A DNA stretch of 64,000 nucleotides from Ceratothoa steindachneri (Eukaryota; Arthropoda; Malacostraca; Isopoda; Cymothoidae). The stretch is taken from contig OZ018317.1 in the NCBI GenBank assembly GCA_963969495.1, forward strand, positions 36,673,726 to 36,737,725, written 5' to 3'. Below the pieces are notes generated by a model. That model did no database searches. It was not told the DNA's origin and saw only the letters and a program-made list of their open reading frames with translations. Positions 10,960 through 23,489 of the stretch are shown here, piece after piece. How positions within the stretch are numbered: position 1 is the stretch's first letter; each line of letters opens with the position of its first letter. Position numbers and translations under genes: made by a program.

Positions 10960-12433
10960 GAAGGATAAAGAAGAACAGGTAAAACGATGCCGGATTGATG
11001 CTCCTTCAGGTTTAGCCTTTGGAGGGAAATAGCTTTCTTGGCATCCTTTGAAGTGGCATAGTATATTGCACGATCCAAAAGTCTCACAGCATTGGATAGA
11101 GCTGCTCAAACCATCAGCAGTTCCTATGGTAACTAATAAAATTGAGTCTGTACCACTTTCTAACCACAACATCAAATGTCAAATTGTTTTTATGTCATTA
11201 GATATTTTTTAGCGTATAATTGTGGTACTGATAGAAGCACGTAAATTTTCATTGCGGACAGATGGATCTGTGGACATTGCTAGCGAACCTGAACTCATGG
11301 TTTTTGCGTGGTACAGAGGAGATGAAAAAGATATCTTTGTTATGGTGAGCAGGTTTTTCCGAAACATAGCATTAACTGGTTGCAATATTTGTTTGTGTGT
11401 ACATCGATAGTGAGAAGTCGAGTAAGTTTTGTTACTCGTGTTAAAGGAGAAAATCCTGATATCATAATAATTCACTGTTTTTGTCATCGGGAAAACTTGG
11501 CCTCTAAACGTCTCTAGCCAGAACTCCATGTTGTGCTGAATGATGTTATTTAAATTGTAAAATCGCGCATTTTCCGTAAAATGTGTGAAGAGATGGGATC
11601 ACATCACCAGGACTTACTTTTCCACTATGATGTAGGTTGGCTGTCTCGAGTCTGCACCCTTGGACTTGTTATTGAACTTAAAACTGAAAGAGAAGTTTTT
11701 CTCCAAGAGAAGAAAAGAATCATAATCTGGCCAACTGTTTTAAAGATGCTGCTTGTGTGGCAAAGCTAGCATATTTAGGCATCTTCAGCACCTTAATCAA
11801 TTGAACTCAGACATGCAAGGCCGAAATCAAACTATGTTAAACATCAGTGAAAAAAAATAACATCATTCGAAAAGAAACTTTCACTTTGGAGAGAAAAAAT
11901 AGTCACCGGTAAAACAACTGCTATCCAGAGCTGAGTGCAGTGATGGAAGATTTATCTGAAAAAGAACTTGCTGACATTAAATTGTTTTTCCAAGATCATT
12001 TGCAAAAGCTTCAGATCAAAATGGACAATTATTTCCAAAAAAATTTTGATGTATGTCAACGAAGCTGGGTAAGAATGTGTTCGGTGTGAACGTTAGTGAT
12101 GTTGGAGAAGGTATCCCAGGATTTTGAGAAGAACTTTTAGATCTCGATGAAAATCAGGTACAGAAGAAACGCTTTGAAAGTCTCTCATCTTCTGAATTCT
12201 GCGTTCAACCTAAGGATAAACCTATTCTGTTTAACGAGGCTGAAAAAGCGTATATTCCACTTCTTATCACATACCTCTGTGAACAAGGATTTTTAGATCT
12301 TGTTACGATCAAAACTGAAGCAAGGAACCGCCGGGATCTTCAACATGATCTGCGATGTTCTTTATCAATCAACATCAAGCCAAATCTGGAGAAACTTGTC
12401 CATAATATCAAGGAAAACCGCAATATTCACTAA
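10960..12433 (+). pseudogene. hAT transposase pseudogene, ZBED5/SCAND3-like group
   Basis: Fragments in several frames follow the order of ZBED-type hAT transposases. IESVPLSNHNI (about 11140) is followed by EARKFSLRTDGSVDIAS (about 11235, the first catalytic region, LxxDxSTDIS in relatives). Next come HHQDLLFHYDVGWLSR at 11600 (LLFHTEVRWLSRG in relatives) and VSDVGEGIPGF (about 12100). The C-terminal part contains LITYLCEQGFLDLVTIKTEA and LQHDLRCSLS, typical of the dimerisation end, with a stop at 12431-12433. Frame breaks and stops make it inactive. The start is uncertain; similarity is clear only from about 11085. No terminal repeats were found. A fragment of the same broad group lies at 58290-59235 on the other strand. 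Confidence 0.8.
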
Positions 12434-13084
12434 AATACCTTTTTCAATTTTTCAATGAAGTCTTCTTGAAGAGCCAGAAGAAGTTGCCTACCAAAAGTTT
12501 ATTTTCTTTGCTTGCTTTTCGTCCCAATAATTAGATTAAAATGAAAATGTGCCTTTAATATCCTTCAATCAATATAAAAATATATTGTTTATTAAATAAC
12601 AGTAAATATCCGTTGTGATAGAACGGTCTGAGGCCGCTTAAATTCAACCGCTATCACATGTTGTTTAGAAACACGTTGCTACCCACGTGCATCTTCGCGT
12701 CGAAGCCGGTACCACCTGAGTCAATATGTAACCAAGGAGGTCATCCCCCCCCCCCGTTTCGCCTCCATTCGTTGATCTCGCCAGATTGAGTTAGGTTTAT
12801 GGGCAGATAAGGTATGTTCTCAGGCGCGGCTGGGCATTCCCTCGAAGCCCCCACTCCATTGTCCCCTACGCCAAGGGGATGTCTCGACTATTTATATGGA
12901 AACTTTACCGATTAGATCAGATCAGATCCAGATTATCTTCGCGAGACATCATGCCGATCCGGTATCACCTTGTGCACCAGGGGCCATCTACCTCAAGATC
13001 CACCATTATTGTCCCGAAGAGGACAATATCCCTTGAGTGCCAAGGTTCGAGCCTTCAAGACGTCAAGTCCACAAGGCTTCCCTT
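12434..13084. other. Unassigned sequence with a C-run
   Basis: Follows the hAT stop codon. Contains a run of C at about 12747-12756. It may belong to a further repeat that continues into the 82-bp array, but no family is recognised. Confidence 0.35.
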
Positions 13085-13400
13085 GTTGTTCAGAAGAGAA
13101 CAACATTAGAACAGCCATTGTTCTTTGAGCCCGTTGACAAGAGACGGTTCTCACCCTCCCCCTCCCTGTTGTTCAGAAAGAGAACAACGTTAGAACAGCC
13201 ATTGTTCTGTGAGCCCGTTGACAAGAAACGGTTCTCACCCTCCCCTCCTGTTGTTCAGAAATAGAATAACGTTAGAACAGCCATTGTTCTTTGAGCCTGT
13301 AGACAAGAGACGGTTCTCATCCCCCCTGTTGTTAAGAAGAGAACAACGTTAGAACAGCCATTGTTTTTCAAGCCCGTTCGTCAAGAAACGGTTCTCATTC
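13085..13400. repeat. ~82-bp tandem repeat, four units, with internal palindromes
   Basis: Units beginning gaacaacattagaacagcca occur near 13097, 13181, 13265 and 13341. Each unit carries gttgttc followed within 6-7 bases by gaacaac, an interrupted palindrome, and ends acggttctcac. Short open frames here are by-products. Confidence 0.85.
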
Positions 13401-14870
13401 CCAAGACGTAAAGTCAGGAACTCACCAGCGGACCGAAGATTCCTTCGCGTCGCCTTCCTCTGCACAACAACTTGTAATTACGTTAGCTGAGCATTACCTT
13501 CGATTACCTAACCTTTCGTCAACCCTACTCTGTGCTTTAAATGGTTTAGCGAACCATCCCATCCCTTTAATTTTTATTTGTTTACCTTTTTAAATCTGTC
13601 CTAATCTTAATCCTCGGATTAGTCAGATATTTCCCACGACCCTTTCCCTTCTCCGTTTATGTAAACATTTTCCGTTTTGTGTGTTGTTGATAGTTTAATT
13701 AATAAGACTCTATTTTATTAATGATAGCCATATTATTATCCTTGAGCTCAGTTCCACTTCTTAAGCATATTGAAGATAAATAACATCGGTCAACCAGATA
13801 ACCACGCACTCGAAATATAAGAATAGTTCCCTCAACGAATAGTTATATATGGTATATCGTCGAGAGTCTATTCTACGACATCCGTAAAATATATTGGATA
13901 AATCAAATTGATGAAACAATGAAGAAATTATCATACTTATTAGCAGTCAATTGTAGTTGAATAGTGAGAAAGGCTCATTCATAAAACATTAATCTAGTTG
14001 GTAGTTAAAAGTTTGTTTATCTTTGCTTGAGTATGAAGGTTTGCCTTCAATTATCTTCAATCAATATTATATTATATTTATTAATTATTAACTTATAGTA
14101 AAATTCAGTAAACTTTATTTAATTGGATTAAACTAAATAATATCCTGAAATAATATTTCATCCCTGAGGGTCGCCAAGCCCAAATCATTTTGCGTTCAGG
14201 GTCACGACAAATAAGTTTGAAAACAGTTAGCTACATAGATAAATAGATAGATAGATAAAAAGAGCAAGATAGATAGAACTAGATAAACATAGATACATAG
14301 AAAAAGGTAGATAGATAGATAGAAAGAGCTAGATGAATAAACAGAAAATAAAAAAATGAGGCAGAAAGAGGGAGATAAGAAGAAAAAACATAAAATGAGA
14401 AAAATAAACCGGATTTTAATCCTCTAAAGGCTTAGAGAATAGAAGATGTCCGGAGATTGACATAAAATTAAGAAAGGCTGACAAATGTAAATAGATAAGG
14501 AAACAAAAGCATGGTAAAATATCAAATAGACGATCAGACACATGAAATTGCAATGTACACAGCATAACAATGATTAGACCAAAAAAAAAGAACTACAGGA
14601 ATGCAACAAAGTTGTCGACTAATAAAAAAAAAAATTCATTTAATAATAAAACTAATAGAACAAATTAAAATACTAATAATACGAAGGACTGTCAACAAGC
14701 GAGGTTGACAGATTTTCTTGCTTTTTATTACTCAAGAGTTCAATGGCAGAACTTCTATCTTAACCACTGTAACCGGAAGTATTTACAAACTTTATCCTAA
14801 AGATGTATTAAAAAGAACAAAATAGGCACTACCTCGAAAAGAGACAGACAAACAAACAGATGATAAGAAT
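13401..14870. other. Unassigned AT-rich sequence with a GATA tract
   Basis: Nothing coding recognised. A degenerate (GATA)n tract lies at about 14235-14335 and A-runs at 14581-14636. Confidence 0.4.
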
Positions 14871-15375
14871 CAGTCGAGGTGGCAACACTACAATAAACAA
14901 CAGGGCAGCAATCAATCTCACCAAGAAACAAACAAAAACGCTACTAAATATGACATTCTACAATTTCTTAATATGTTTATCCGTTTCCATGCAAACGGGA
15001 AAATGTAAGAGAGAAATAGAAGCAAACAAACAAATAACAATAAAAGTCAGTCGAGGCGGCACTATTGATACCATAAACAACCTCGACATCAAACAAGCTT
15101 ACCAATAAAAAACAAAATCGGTAGAAAATATGACTCTACGGAATTTCTTTATATCCATTTTTCCATTTCCATGTGAAAGTGGAAATGGAAGAAGGAAAGG
15201 GAGGCAAAAAAACAAATAACAATAAAAACCAGTCAAAGTTGAACCCCTACTAGCATAAACAATACCGTCACCAAACAAGCTCATCGAGAAACAAACCCAA
15301 ACGCCACCAAATATGACGCTCCAGAATTTATGAATATATTTTTCATCCTCTTCCATGTGAAGACGGCGAAATGGA
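14871..15375. repeat. ~180-bp tandem repeat, three diverged units
   Basis: Units start at cagtcgaggtggcaacacta (14871), cagtcgaggcggcactattg (15047) and cagtcaaagttgaaccccta (15230). Each holds the same order of words: ataaacaa, aagaaacaaac, aatatgac, aatttctt, and a stretch of ttccatgtgaa type. Periods are 176 and 183 bp. It may be a small satellite or the remains of a repeated transposon end. Confidence 0.8.
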
Positions 15376-17800
15376 TTAAAGATAAACGAAGCAATTAAAT
15401 AAATGGAAGAGGTTAAAATTAATATGAACTTAACCCGAAAAGGAAAGGGGTAAAGGTTACCAATGCTTTAAAGGCATTGAAAATGGGGCATTTGGAGTAC
15501 CTTTTCTCGTGACAATGAAAGCCTTGCACAGAGCCATTCTAAATTCGAATCTTACAGGAAGGATGTTTCATGATCTTTGTAGGGGTGTTATGATCAAACT
15601 ATGTATGACTGAATTGTGTTGTGGGTAGAATGGAGAGAGAAATACCTAATTAAGTTAGTGAAATCAAGTTGTATGGTATTTGCAACATTTCTTACGACAC
15701 CATACAGTCAAGTCCCCTAAATTTCGTTGGAAACATTATTTAGCTTATTATTTTATAGCTTATTTAACTTCCTTTCACTAATTTCAGTTTAAATTCACTT
15801 TCATTTTACCTATGCCTTTATTTTATTCTCCCTTTACTTTCATTTTTATTCCTCTGCTTAGCTATTTGACGGTAGACAAGTAGCTATGCTTTTCAGATTC
15901 ATTGCCGGACGAACCTCACTCCGAGCATCGTGTAACCTGCCGTCGAGCAATGATGACATAATCGCGAGTCTAATATAACACACCGTCGAGAAATGACGAC
16001 AAAATCAGCGATTTTGCTACAATGTGGCGCGGTCATTCTCTCAAAATCATGTTTACCACTCATCTTCCACCACATACTCTCTATTAATCTGGTAGTGGTT
16101 TGTATTTATGTATAGATGCGGCAGGAATTAAACGCCTTTTCTTCATTTTCAGAAACCTTACAAGTAATGGATTCGTATGTACGTGTTTGTGTATGTGGAA
16201 GTGTTGCTATACCTGTGAGAAATATTGTTACTCTTTTCACCGTCAAGGGGTCTCTTCTAAGTGCGCGAAAGTGTGTGTATATGGGGAAGTGTAGGAGAGG
16301 AAAAGGAGGGTTATAAAGCTCAGGGGATCCTTCTTCTCCTTACTGCAAATTCATGGCCGCAGTTTCCACTTTAGAACGCTTTTTCTATTTGGATGCAAAT
16401 TTGCCAACACCACACTTGTCACCTTCTCTTTTGCCAACCACTTCCAACAGCCAACTCCTCTAATGGAGCTAAAATGCAACTTATTATACACTTTGTACAA
16501 CCAATTCCCTTCTCTCCATCTCCGTTCGCACTCTCTTTCATCTCTCTCAATGAATATCGTTCACTCTAATCCCCTAAATACTGTGGAAGAGTGAACTCAA
16601 AAGAAAAGTAGCGAAACCTTTTGTGTATGATGTGTAAACAACTTGTTCCAACTTGTTACGACTTGTTAGCTCTATCTTTTCTCGTATCTCCCTCGGGAGG
16701 ACCCAATCTCTCCTCCTCCTGCCGGGTTACCCCCAAGGGGGAGGTCTTAGGACTACGATCACATTTTAAGAGTGGGACTTGTGTTCCGTGAGGGGTTTAT
16801 CCCGATTTGAGACTGATTACTACTCACTAATTTTAAGCCAATTCTCTCTTCTTCATCCCTGTGTACTTTTAGCGCCATTCCACCCGAATCACGGGCTATT
16901 CCAGGCTCATTTCTGTCATAAACCTCTTGTATTCACTCGACTTGAAATCAAGTCATAGATTCTCTTTTTTATAGGATGAAGGAAGGCTGGAATTTGAGGG
17001 TTTATCTGGTCTAAACTGTGCCATTTTGTGCTCCCTTCAAAAATAGGCTTCTTCGCCACCGCAATCCAACAACTTTCCACAAAACGACGCTCGTGAAGAA
17101 ATTGGATCAGACAAAGGGAGGAGAGGGGGGGGGGGCTCCACCCACTCATCCGTTTCCCCATCTTCTGCTCTCCCCACTATAATCCGCGACCCCTTCTCCT
17201 CCACCCCATGCTACTCTCGAGGCCCCCTACAAGAAACTCCTCTTCGGGAAAATTGGCTGTGGATTTGATGCGACAGCTTTTATATATAAATCCCTGCTTT
17301 TTCCCCACGCTGGGCTCGCCTTTGCCAGCGCACACACGACTACACACCTACACAGGCAGTGGTCCACATATATACTAACAAACATGATGCAAGCACGGAC
17401 TCAAATACGATAGAGCAATGTCAAAGAATTCGCTAGACGATTTCTTGGAGAAAAATTCATTTAAATTTGAGAATAGAAAAAATAAGCGTTTAAAATTTAA
17501 TCAATTATGCAGAAATAGTCAAATAAATAAAGATTAAAACCGTAAGTACCAGATAAAACAATTAAATAAAACCACGAACTAGTACAATAAAAATTTATAT
17601 GGAGGAACAAGGAGCTTAGATCATGTTTTTATTATTCAAATCCATACGTTTAGGTTGTCAAGAAAATTTCGTTTTTATGAATCTAAAAACAAATTGCTTC
17701 TTAGAGTTTTTCAATTTTTCTAATTTTGCTACGATGTTTAAAGCTAACTGTAACTGTAGTAAATACCAATTTTAAGCTAGTAATACTAAGTAAATTTGAA
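15376..17800. other. Unassigned sequence, possible TATA element near 17280
   Basis: No protein family is recognised on either strand. At 17278-17291 ctttttatatataaat is followed by GC-richer DNA, and could be a TATA box, but no downstream gene supports this. A G-run at 17127-17135 is present. Confidence 0.3.
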
Positions 17801-17804
17801 AATT

Positions 17805-18705
17805 GCGGTTTGGGCAGCAAATGAACTGATGGACAGCGTGTAAATATTAATTGACCTCTTTTAACTCGAAATACCCCATGAGCCATTGTTCAAGAGAGCT
17901 GTTACAGGAGATGAAAAGTGGGTTCTTTACTGTAATATTAAGCGAAAAAACCGATGGCTTGATGGCAAACCAAAACCCCTTTCTACTCTTAGACATGGTG
18001 CCGAACAGCTAAACGCTATGCTTCACAGTTAGTAAGATGTGAAAGGAGTTATTCACTATGAGTTTCTCAATATAATAAGCAACCACTTACTAAAGGCACA
18101 TGTTTAACAAGTGCAACCTTAATTGTTAAATAACTGCAAATTTTATTATTATACAATTGCAACCCTGAATGTTCAACAATTGCAACCTTGAGTGTTCAAC
18201 ACTCGCAACCTTTACAGTTAAATCAGTGCAAAATTTATTGTTTAACAATTACAACGCTCATTGTTCAGCAACTGAAACCTTCATTGTTCCCAATTAAAAC
18301 CTTTATTGTCCAACAATTGCAACATTTAAATGAAGGTCTTGAACATAACGTTCTACACTGGTCAACATAAAGGCTGCCCTCCTGCTTCATGAGAAAGCAC
18401 TCTCACACCCGCCAAGTTTGACCTAAGAAAAAATGATTGCGTTAGGGTGGGAAGGTCTTCACCATCCTCTAAATTCACCGGATATTGCACCATTTGATTA
18501 CCATTTAGTTAATTTAATAAATCACCTAAACGGCAAAGTTACTTTGATTTGAAGGTGTAAAAGTTGATTAAATCATTTAATTCATCAAAAAAAAAGCATT
18601 CTTAAGGAAAGGAATCAACTGTTTAGTTAAATGATGGAAAAGCTTTGGCAATAATGAGTCCCACCACGACTAAGAACATTGTCACTAATAATGGAAACTA
18701 TCATA
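17805..18705 (+). pseudogene. Mariner transposase catalytic-domain remnant split by a minisatellite
   Basis: Frames read EPLFKRAVTGDEKWVLYCNI (first catalytic aspartate kept), then RKNRWLDGKPKP and DVKGVIHYEFL, the normal mariner order. After the 23-bp array the protein resumes with VQQLQHLNEGLEHNV. Next is LGWEGLHHPLNSPDIAPFDY (third catalytic aspartate kept), followed by LINHLNGKVTL and a C-terminal MMEKLWQ. The HQDN motif with the second aspartate is eroded. The N-terminal DNA-binding half and the inverted ends are not seen. It is a dead fragment of a subfamily different from the elements at 2.2 and 21.2 kb. Confidence 0.8.
18101..18330. repeat. 23-bp minisatellite inside the mariner transposase, about 10 units
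   Basis: Units of about 23 bp, best seen as tgttcaacaattgcaacctt at 18170, repeat from about 18101 to 18330 with 10-30 percent divergence. The last unit is the real transposase segment coding VQQLQ; the first unit also sits at the expected point after the HYEFL motif. The period is not a multiple of three, so the expansion destroys the frame. Confidence 0.8.
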
Positions 18706-19229
18706 TTTGCTAAATAAGTGTTTATTTTGTATATTAAAAATTATTTAACATTCCACTTAATAAAACTAAATATAGATAATACAACTTGATATTTATTTAA
18801 CACTGAGGTTTCGTATTTTACAAATGTTATAAAGGTATAAAAAGAAAATGCATTCACCTTTTCGATGTTACTTGTAAAATAACGAAATCTGGCAAATAAA
18901 CTGTTGTGGATAATTAATAAGACCATCATCAAACTTTCTTCTTTCTTCCTTTTAAAATGAACTGGAATAAAATAAACTTCAAAAGCAATAAAATTATTAC
19001 GGAAGTTGGAAATATAATCTAAGAACCGTAAGATTATACACTAAAATAGTTACCATTATTTTTATTTCACTGAGGGGTACAGCTCCTTTAGTCCATAGTA
19101 AATGTATGTTAAACTACGAATGAGAAAAATGTTGTGAGAGGTCGAAGGGATAGTATGTTTCATTTCTGTCTCTGTGCCGTGTTTAGTTTTCGCTGTCAAA
19201 TACACTAATTCCGCAGCCCTTTGCAGTGT
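18706..19229. other. Unassigned AT-rich sequence
   Basis: No feature supported. Confidence 0.35.
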
Positions 19230-19556
19230 AGTGTAGGGGAAGGCAAACTACAGTAAAATGTTTTTCTATGTATAATTGAAATATTAATAAGTAACATCTT
19301 CAATGTGATTTCCACCATTTGTGATGCAAAATTCGATTAGCTTTGCGAGATTCACATGAGCCCAATGCATTAACTAAAGATTTCTTCAATTTAAGCACAT
19401 TCATTTATGACGCACTGTTAATGTTCATTGAGGACACCTCCTTTAGTATACCCCGGAAAAAGAAGTCAAGAGTTGTAAGGTCTGGTGAACGAGGAGACCA
19501 TCGTGATATTTCATGTGTGTCTAGACTTTAGGGACACCCTGTATTATATTCTATCA
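19230..19556 (-). mobile_element. Short Tc1/mariner-like deletion derivative
   Basis: On the minus strand the sequence starts at the end-like atacagggtgtccctaaagt, typical in form for insect mariner-like inverted ends. Within 60 bases it reaches WSPRSPDLTTLDFFF, the third catalytic motif (PPRSPDLTPLDFFLWG in relatives). It then gives KEVSSMNIN, KLKKSLVNAL and the C-terminal part to about 19230. The N-terminal two thirds are missing. The opposite inverted end is not clear. Confidence 0.6.
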
Positions 19557-21120
19557 TTTTATGAAATAAAATTGATAGAATTTTTACGCATCTTGACCTT
19601 GGTCGGTAGCATCGTATAAACACACAAAGACCACGAAGAAATCCAATTCACGCGTAAATGGTGAAAAGAGATTAGGAAGGGATGTAAGACAACTACACAC
19701 TCATAAGAGAAAGAATAAAGCGAAATAGGAACGAATAAAGAAAAGTGGTAAATAAATTAATAAATAACGATAAATGATAAAGATTTATGGTAAAACACTA
19801 ATAGAAATCCTATATATTCCTAAATCTAGGACCAGGAGTTCTTTTTAGAAGCCTTCTTGAACAAATGTTCATATGATGAGCACAGACCTGGCATTTCAAA
19901 CATAGATACAGTGAATAGACACACGTTAGCATTAAAAACAAATAAAACACCTCGCTAAGCAACATATTAAATAAATATTTTACACACAAACTTATCTAAT
20001 AATCATACTTTATACACATTACATAGAAAAGCAACAAATTAACACAAACACCAAAATCATAAGCAAAAAACAAGTGACCTTTAAACACAAAAACACCGAA
20101 TAAACACACTTTACACAAACCCCCCGAAAAAAAACGACACTCTAAAAGAACCTTTTATATAGAAACTCATAGAATATAAATACTCGTATATAATTAACAC
20201 TCATACACATAAAAATACATTATGCACACATAAAGAAAAAGAATAAATACACAAAAAAGAAATTAACTTCCAATTCATTGAGATCAAATCATCCGACCTA
20301 AAATGAATACATTGACAATGACTTTTTAATCTTGTGTGATTTATTTGAGAACTAAACTCACATAGGAGGTTCAAATTCACTCTTAGGGGAAAGTGGGGCA
20401 TGAGTTAGGGGATTTGATTCTTCAACTTTGCAGACACCTTGTAACCCCAGTTTTCAGGGTTATTGGGGGTTTCTTATGTTGCCATACCGATTCTTTTTGT
20501 TTTGAGCGTCTTTGCTTTTGATCATTTTTTCTCTTAATTTTTTTTTCTCTCTGTTTACCTTTTTTAATCTGTTATTAAGCGTTCCTTCGTTGGATTACAC
20601 AATTTTGTTCGTTAGTGCTAGTGACTTAAAATCTAAACAACAAAAAATACATTTGGTGATTTTTTTAATTAATAATAAATTTTAATTTCATTCATTTTTA
20701 ATTACCCGAATTAGCAATTGACTCATTTAAAGTAATCAAAATTTAGTTCTGAATTAATTTTAGAATTCCTAGTTTTAATTTTTTACAACATGTATGTATA
20801 CAATAATATTATATACATGTAAAATGTATACGACCTGTGCTGCAGGCATGTAAGACCTTCATCTCTGATACTACATAGAGGGGTTGGTGCAAACAGTATG
20901 GCGTAATATTATTTATGATTGAGATCAAATAATTATTGTTTGTCTATTTAAGATTTTCATTAATTCTTGTCTTCTGAGTATTGATTGCCTTCTATGAACT
21001 GTCATTTGCTCTCCTTGATATTGATGTCTTCCAATGTACCTTTTTATTTCCTTTAGAACCTCATATGCTAATTCACATTAAATTTCCATCTCTCTATCTT
21101 GTACAATCTCTCTCTTTCTT
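19557..21120. other. Unassigned AT-rich sequence
   Basis: Contains an A/C-rich stretch at 19900-20260 (cacaaa, acacac words) and AT-rich DNA. No gene supported. Confidence 0.35.
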
Positions 21121-21121
21121 T

Positions 21122-21123
<2 letters not shown>

Positions 21124-21156
<33 letters not shown>
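21124..21156. repeat. (TA)n tract, left flank of a mariner
   Basis: About 16 TA units end exactly where the mariner terminus starts; the tract resumes at the right end (22462-22501). Confidence 0.9.
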
Positions 21157-21157
<1 letters not shown>

Positions 21158-22461
21158 GAGGGGCGGTCAATAAGTTTTGAGAATCGGTAGGGCTAAACAG
21201 AGGAAGGGGTATGGCTGTTTGTGGGTGTGTTAGGACAAGTTATGACAAGACAGGACCTGCAGCCGCACGCTCCTGCCTCGTCTATTTAAGAAGCAGTAGC
21301 TGATCGCAGATCGTCAGTCACAAATCTTTCAACAATGGAGAAGGTTGAGCACCACGCAGTGATCAGATATTTGACCAAGGAAGGCAAGAATGCAAAAAGA
21401 GATCCATAAACGCATGGCTACAGTGTACACCGACACCGCCCCTTCCTATCTAACCATTGCTCGCTGAAATAGGGAGTTCCGCCATGGTCGTGAGTCCCTT
21501 GAAGATGACCCCCGTCCAGGACGGCCGTTAGACGTCAACAACGAGAACAATGTGGCCCCTGTGGAGAAGATAATCCTGGAAAATCGAAGGGTGAAGGTCG
21601 AAGAAATCGAGCGAGAACTTGGAATATCACATGGAAGTGATATCAACATCATCCACGATAATTTGGCCATGACCAATGCCTCTGCATGTTGGGTCCCTAG
21701 AAACCTCCCGCAAACTCACGCCCCATGATCGACTTCAACGTCTTCAAAGTTCGAAAGAGCTGCTGCTCCTGTACAACCAAGACTCCGCGGAATTTTAGTC
21801 ACGCAAAGTGACAGATGATGAAACGTGGGTCCATCACTGGGATCCCGAGACCAAGTTCGAAAGTATGGCCTGGAAGCACAGGTGCTTTCCGACCCCCATC
21901 AAGTTCCGGACCCAACTCTCAGCCGGAAAGATCATGGCCACCATCTTCTGGGATTTTGAGGAATTGTTGATGGTTGACTATGCGCCATGTGAAAGGACCA
22001 TCACAGCCCAAAATTACGCCGAGGAACTTGCTGGGTTAAAAAAAGGGCATCCGTCAGAAGCGGCGCGGCAAGTTGACACGCGGTGTCCTGCTCCTCCACG
22101 ATAATGCCCCTCTCCACAAGGCCAGAGTTGCACAAGCTGCTTTGCGCGAGTGCGGATTCGAGGAGCTCAACCATTCCCCTACAGTTAAGATCTGGCCCCT
22201 AGCGACTACTTTTTATTCCGCCAGCTCAAGGCTGCATTGCGTGGACGCCGGTTTTGGGACGATGAAGATGTCCAGCTCGCCGTCCAGGAGTGGATTGAAC
22301 AGCAGTCGGGAGATTTCTGGTTGTCGGGAATTCGAAGCCTCAGGGACAAGTTGCGAAAGTGCATTGAGGTCGAAGGTAGTTATATTGAAAAATAATAAAA
22401 CACTTTTCCTCATATCTCGTTTCCTTATATCCGAATTGCAAAACTTATTGACCGCCCCTCG
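21157..22461 (+). mobile_element. Nearly full-length mariner (1,305 bp) with both inverted ends, inserted in (TA)n
   Basis: The left end is cgaggggcggtcaataagtt and the right end is its inverted copy (aacttattgaccgcccctcg), each flanked by TA. The length is right for an autonomous mariner. Both flanks are TA microsatellite, so a TA target was used within the repeat. The transposase is frame-damaged, and the ends remain very similar, which suggests a fairly young insertion. Confidence 0.92.
21335..22395 (+). pseudogene. Mariner transposase, full length but frameshifted
   Basis: It starts MEKVEHHAVIRYLTKEGK at 21335 and ends EGSYIEK with a TAA at 22393-22395, so the whole gene is present. An extra A near 21402 breaks the frame. 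The helix-turn-helix half follows (RPGRPLDVNNEN, EIERELGISHGSD), with a stop where a Trp is expected (IAR-stop-NREF). The catalytic half has TDDETWVHHWDPETK (first Asp), LLLHDNAPLHKA (second Asp) and, in another frame, DLAPSDYFLF (third Asp, preceded by a stop), giving the mariner DD34D pattern. The last part reads LRGRRFWDDEDVQLAVQEWI. Several frameshifts and stops make it inactive here, although all three catalytic Asp codons survive. Confidence 0.92.
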
Positions 22462-22469
22462 TATATATA

Positions 22470-22500
<31 letters not shown>

Positions 22501-22960
22501 AAATCAATGACAATTAATACTAATTATTTTGGAACAAATAAGTGGGTGAATTTAGAGACAATATTTACCTATATGTTTCATAGCGTTCATTGCAATGATC
22601 TATAATTAGTTGTGTTTTTTTTAAATATAATTCATTATAATTGATTATACAGTAATGTTACTAATTATCTCCTTGATCATTCTTTTTAATAACACCAATA
22701 TGTAATTAAATTGATTGTATATTATTAATCTAGTAATTACCTTAATTATTAGCGACAAAGACAAATTACTTTCCTTTTAAAGTGAGTGAATAAATTTTCT
22801 CACACTTCCACTTAACGCATTAATATTTCTACTAGAATTTGCTCAATAGAATTAGTGCATGACGCGCCTTCTGTCATCACAAAAATCTATTACATTAATT
22901 AACTTTTTTTATTGCAATTTGTCTTCGAGTGTAAAATAGAAAATCTTTGAAATTCCCCCT
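22462..22960. other. (TA)n remnant and AT-rich spacer
   Basis: The TA tract continues to about 22501; beyond it no feature is seen. Confidence 0.5.
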
Positions 22961-23322
22961 TATATTATATTATATTATATTTTATTATATTATATTATAT
23001 TATATTATATTATATTATATTATATTATATTATATTATATTATATTATATTATATTATATTATATTATATTATATTATATTATATTATATTATATTATAT
23101 ATATTATATTATATTATATTATATTATATTATATTATATTATATTATATTATATTATATTATATTATATTATATTATATTATATTATATTATATTATATT
23201 ATATTATATTATATTATATCATATTATATTATATTATATTATATATATTATATTATATTATATTATATTATATTATATTATATTATATTATATTATATTA
23301 TATTATATTATATTATATTATT
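22961..23322. repeat. (TATAT)n pentanucleotide tract, about 360 bp
   Basis: The pentamer tatat repeats about 72 times, with three slips (tttta near 22981, tatatatatta near 23099 and near 23243) and one C at 23220. A 141-codon frame through it is only an ILYYI repeat. Confidence 0.95.
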
Positions 23323-23489
23323 ATCTAATGTTGATTTTTAATTTTCTCCAACGCGATATTGTTTGGTTTTAACTCCCAACTACACTGAGAATCTTCCATA
23401 CCTATCGTCTTCCAAACATGGGCTAAACTAAAAGCGAATTTTGCTTCCATAACAAATCTTAGCTTACACTTAACGCTCAACGTAGTCCA

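Noticed and set aside
22947..23372. 141-codon ILYYI repeat frame
   Set aside because: Translation of the (TATAT)n tract.
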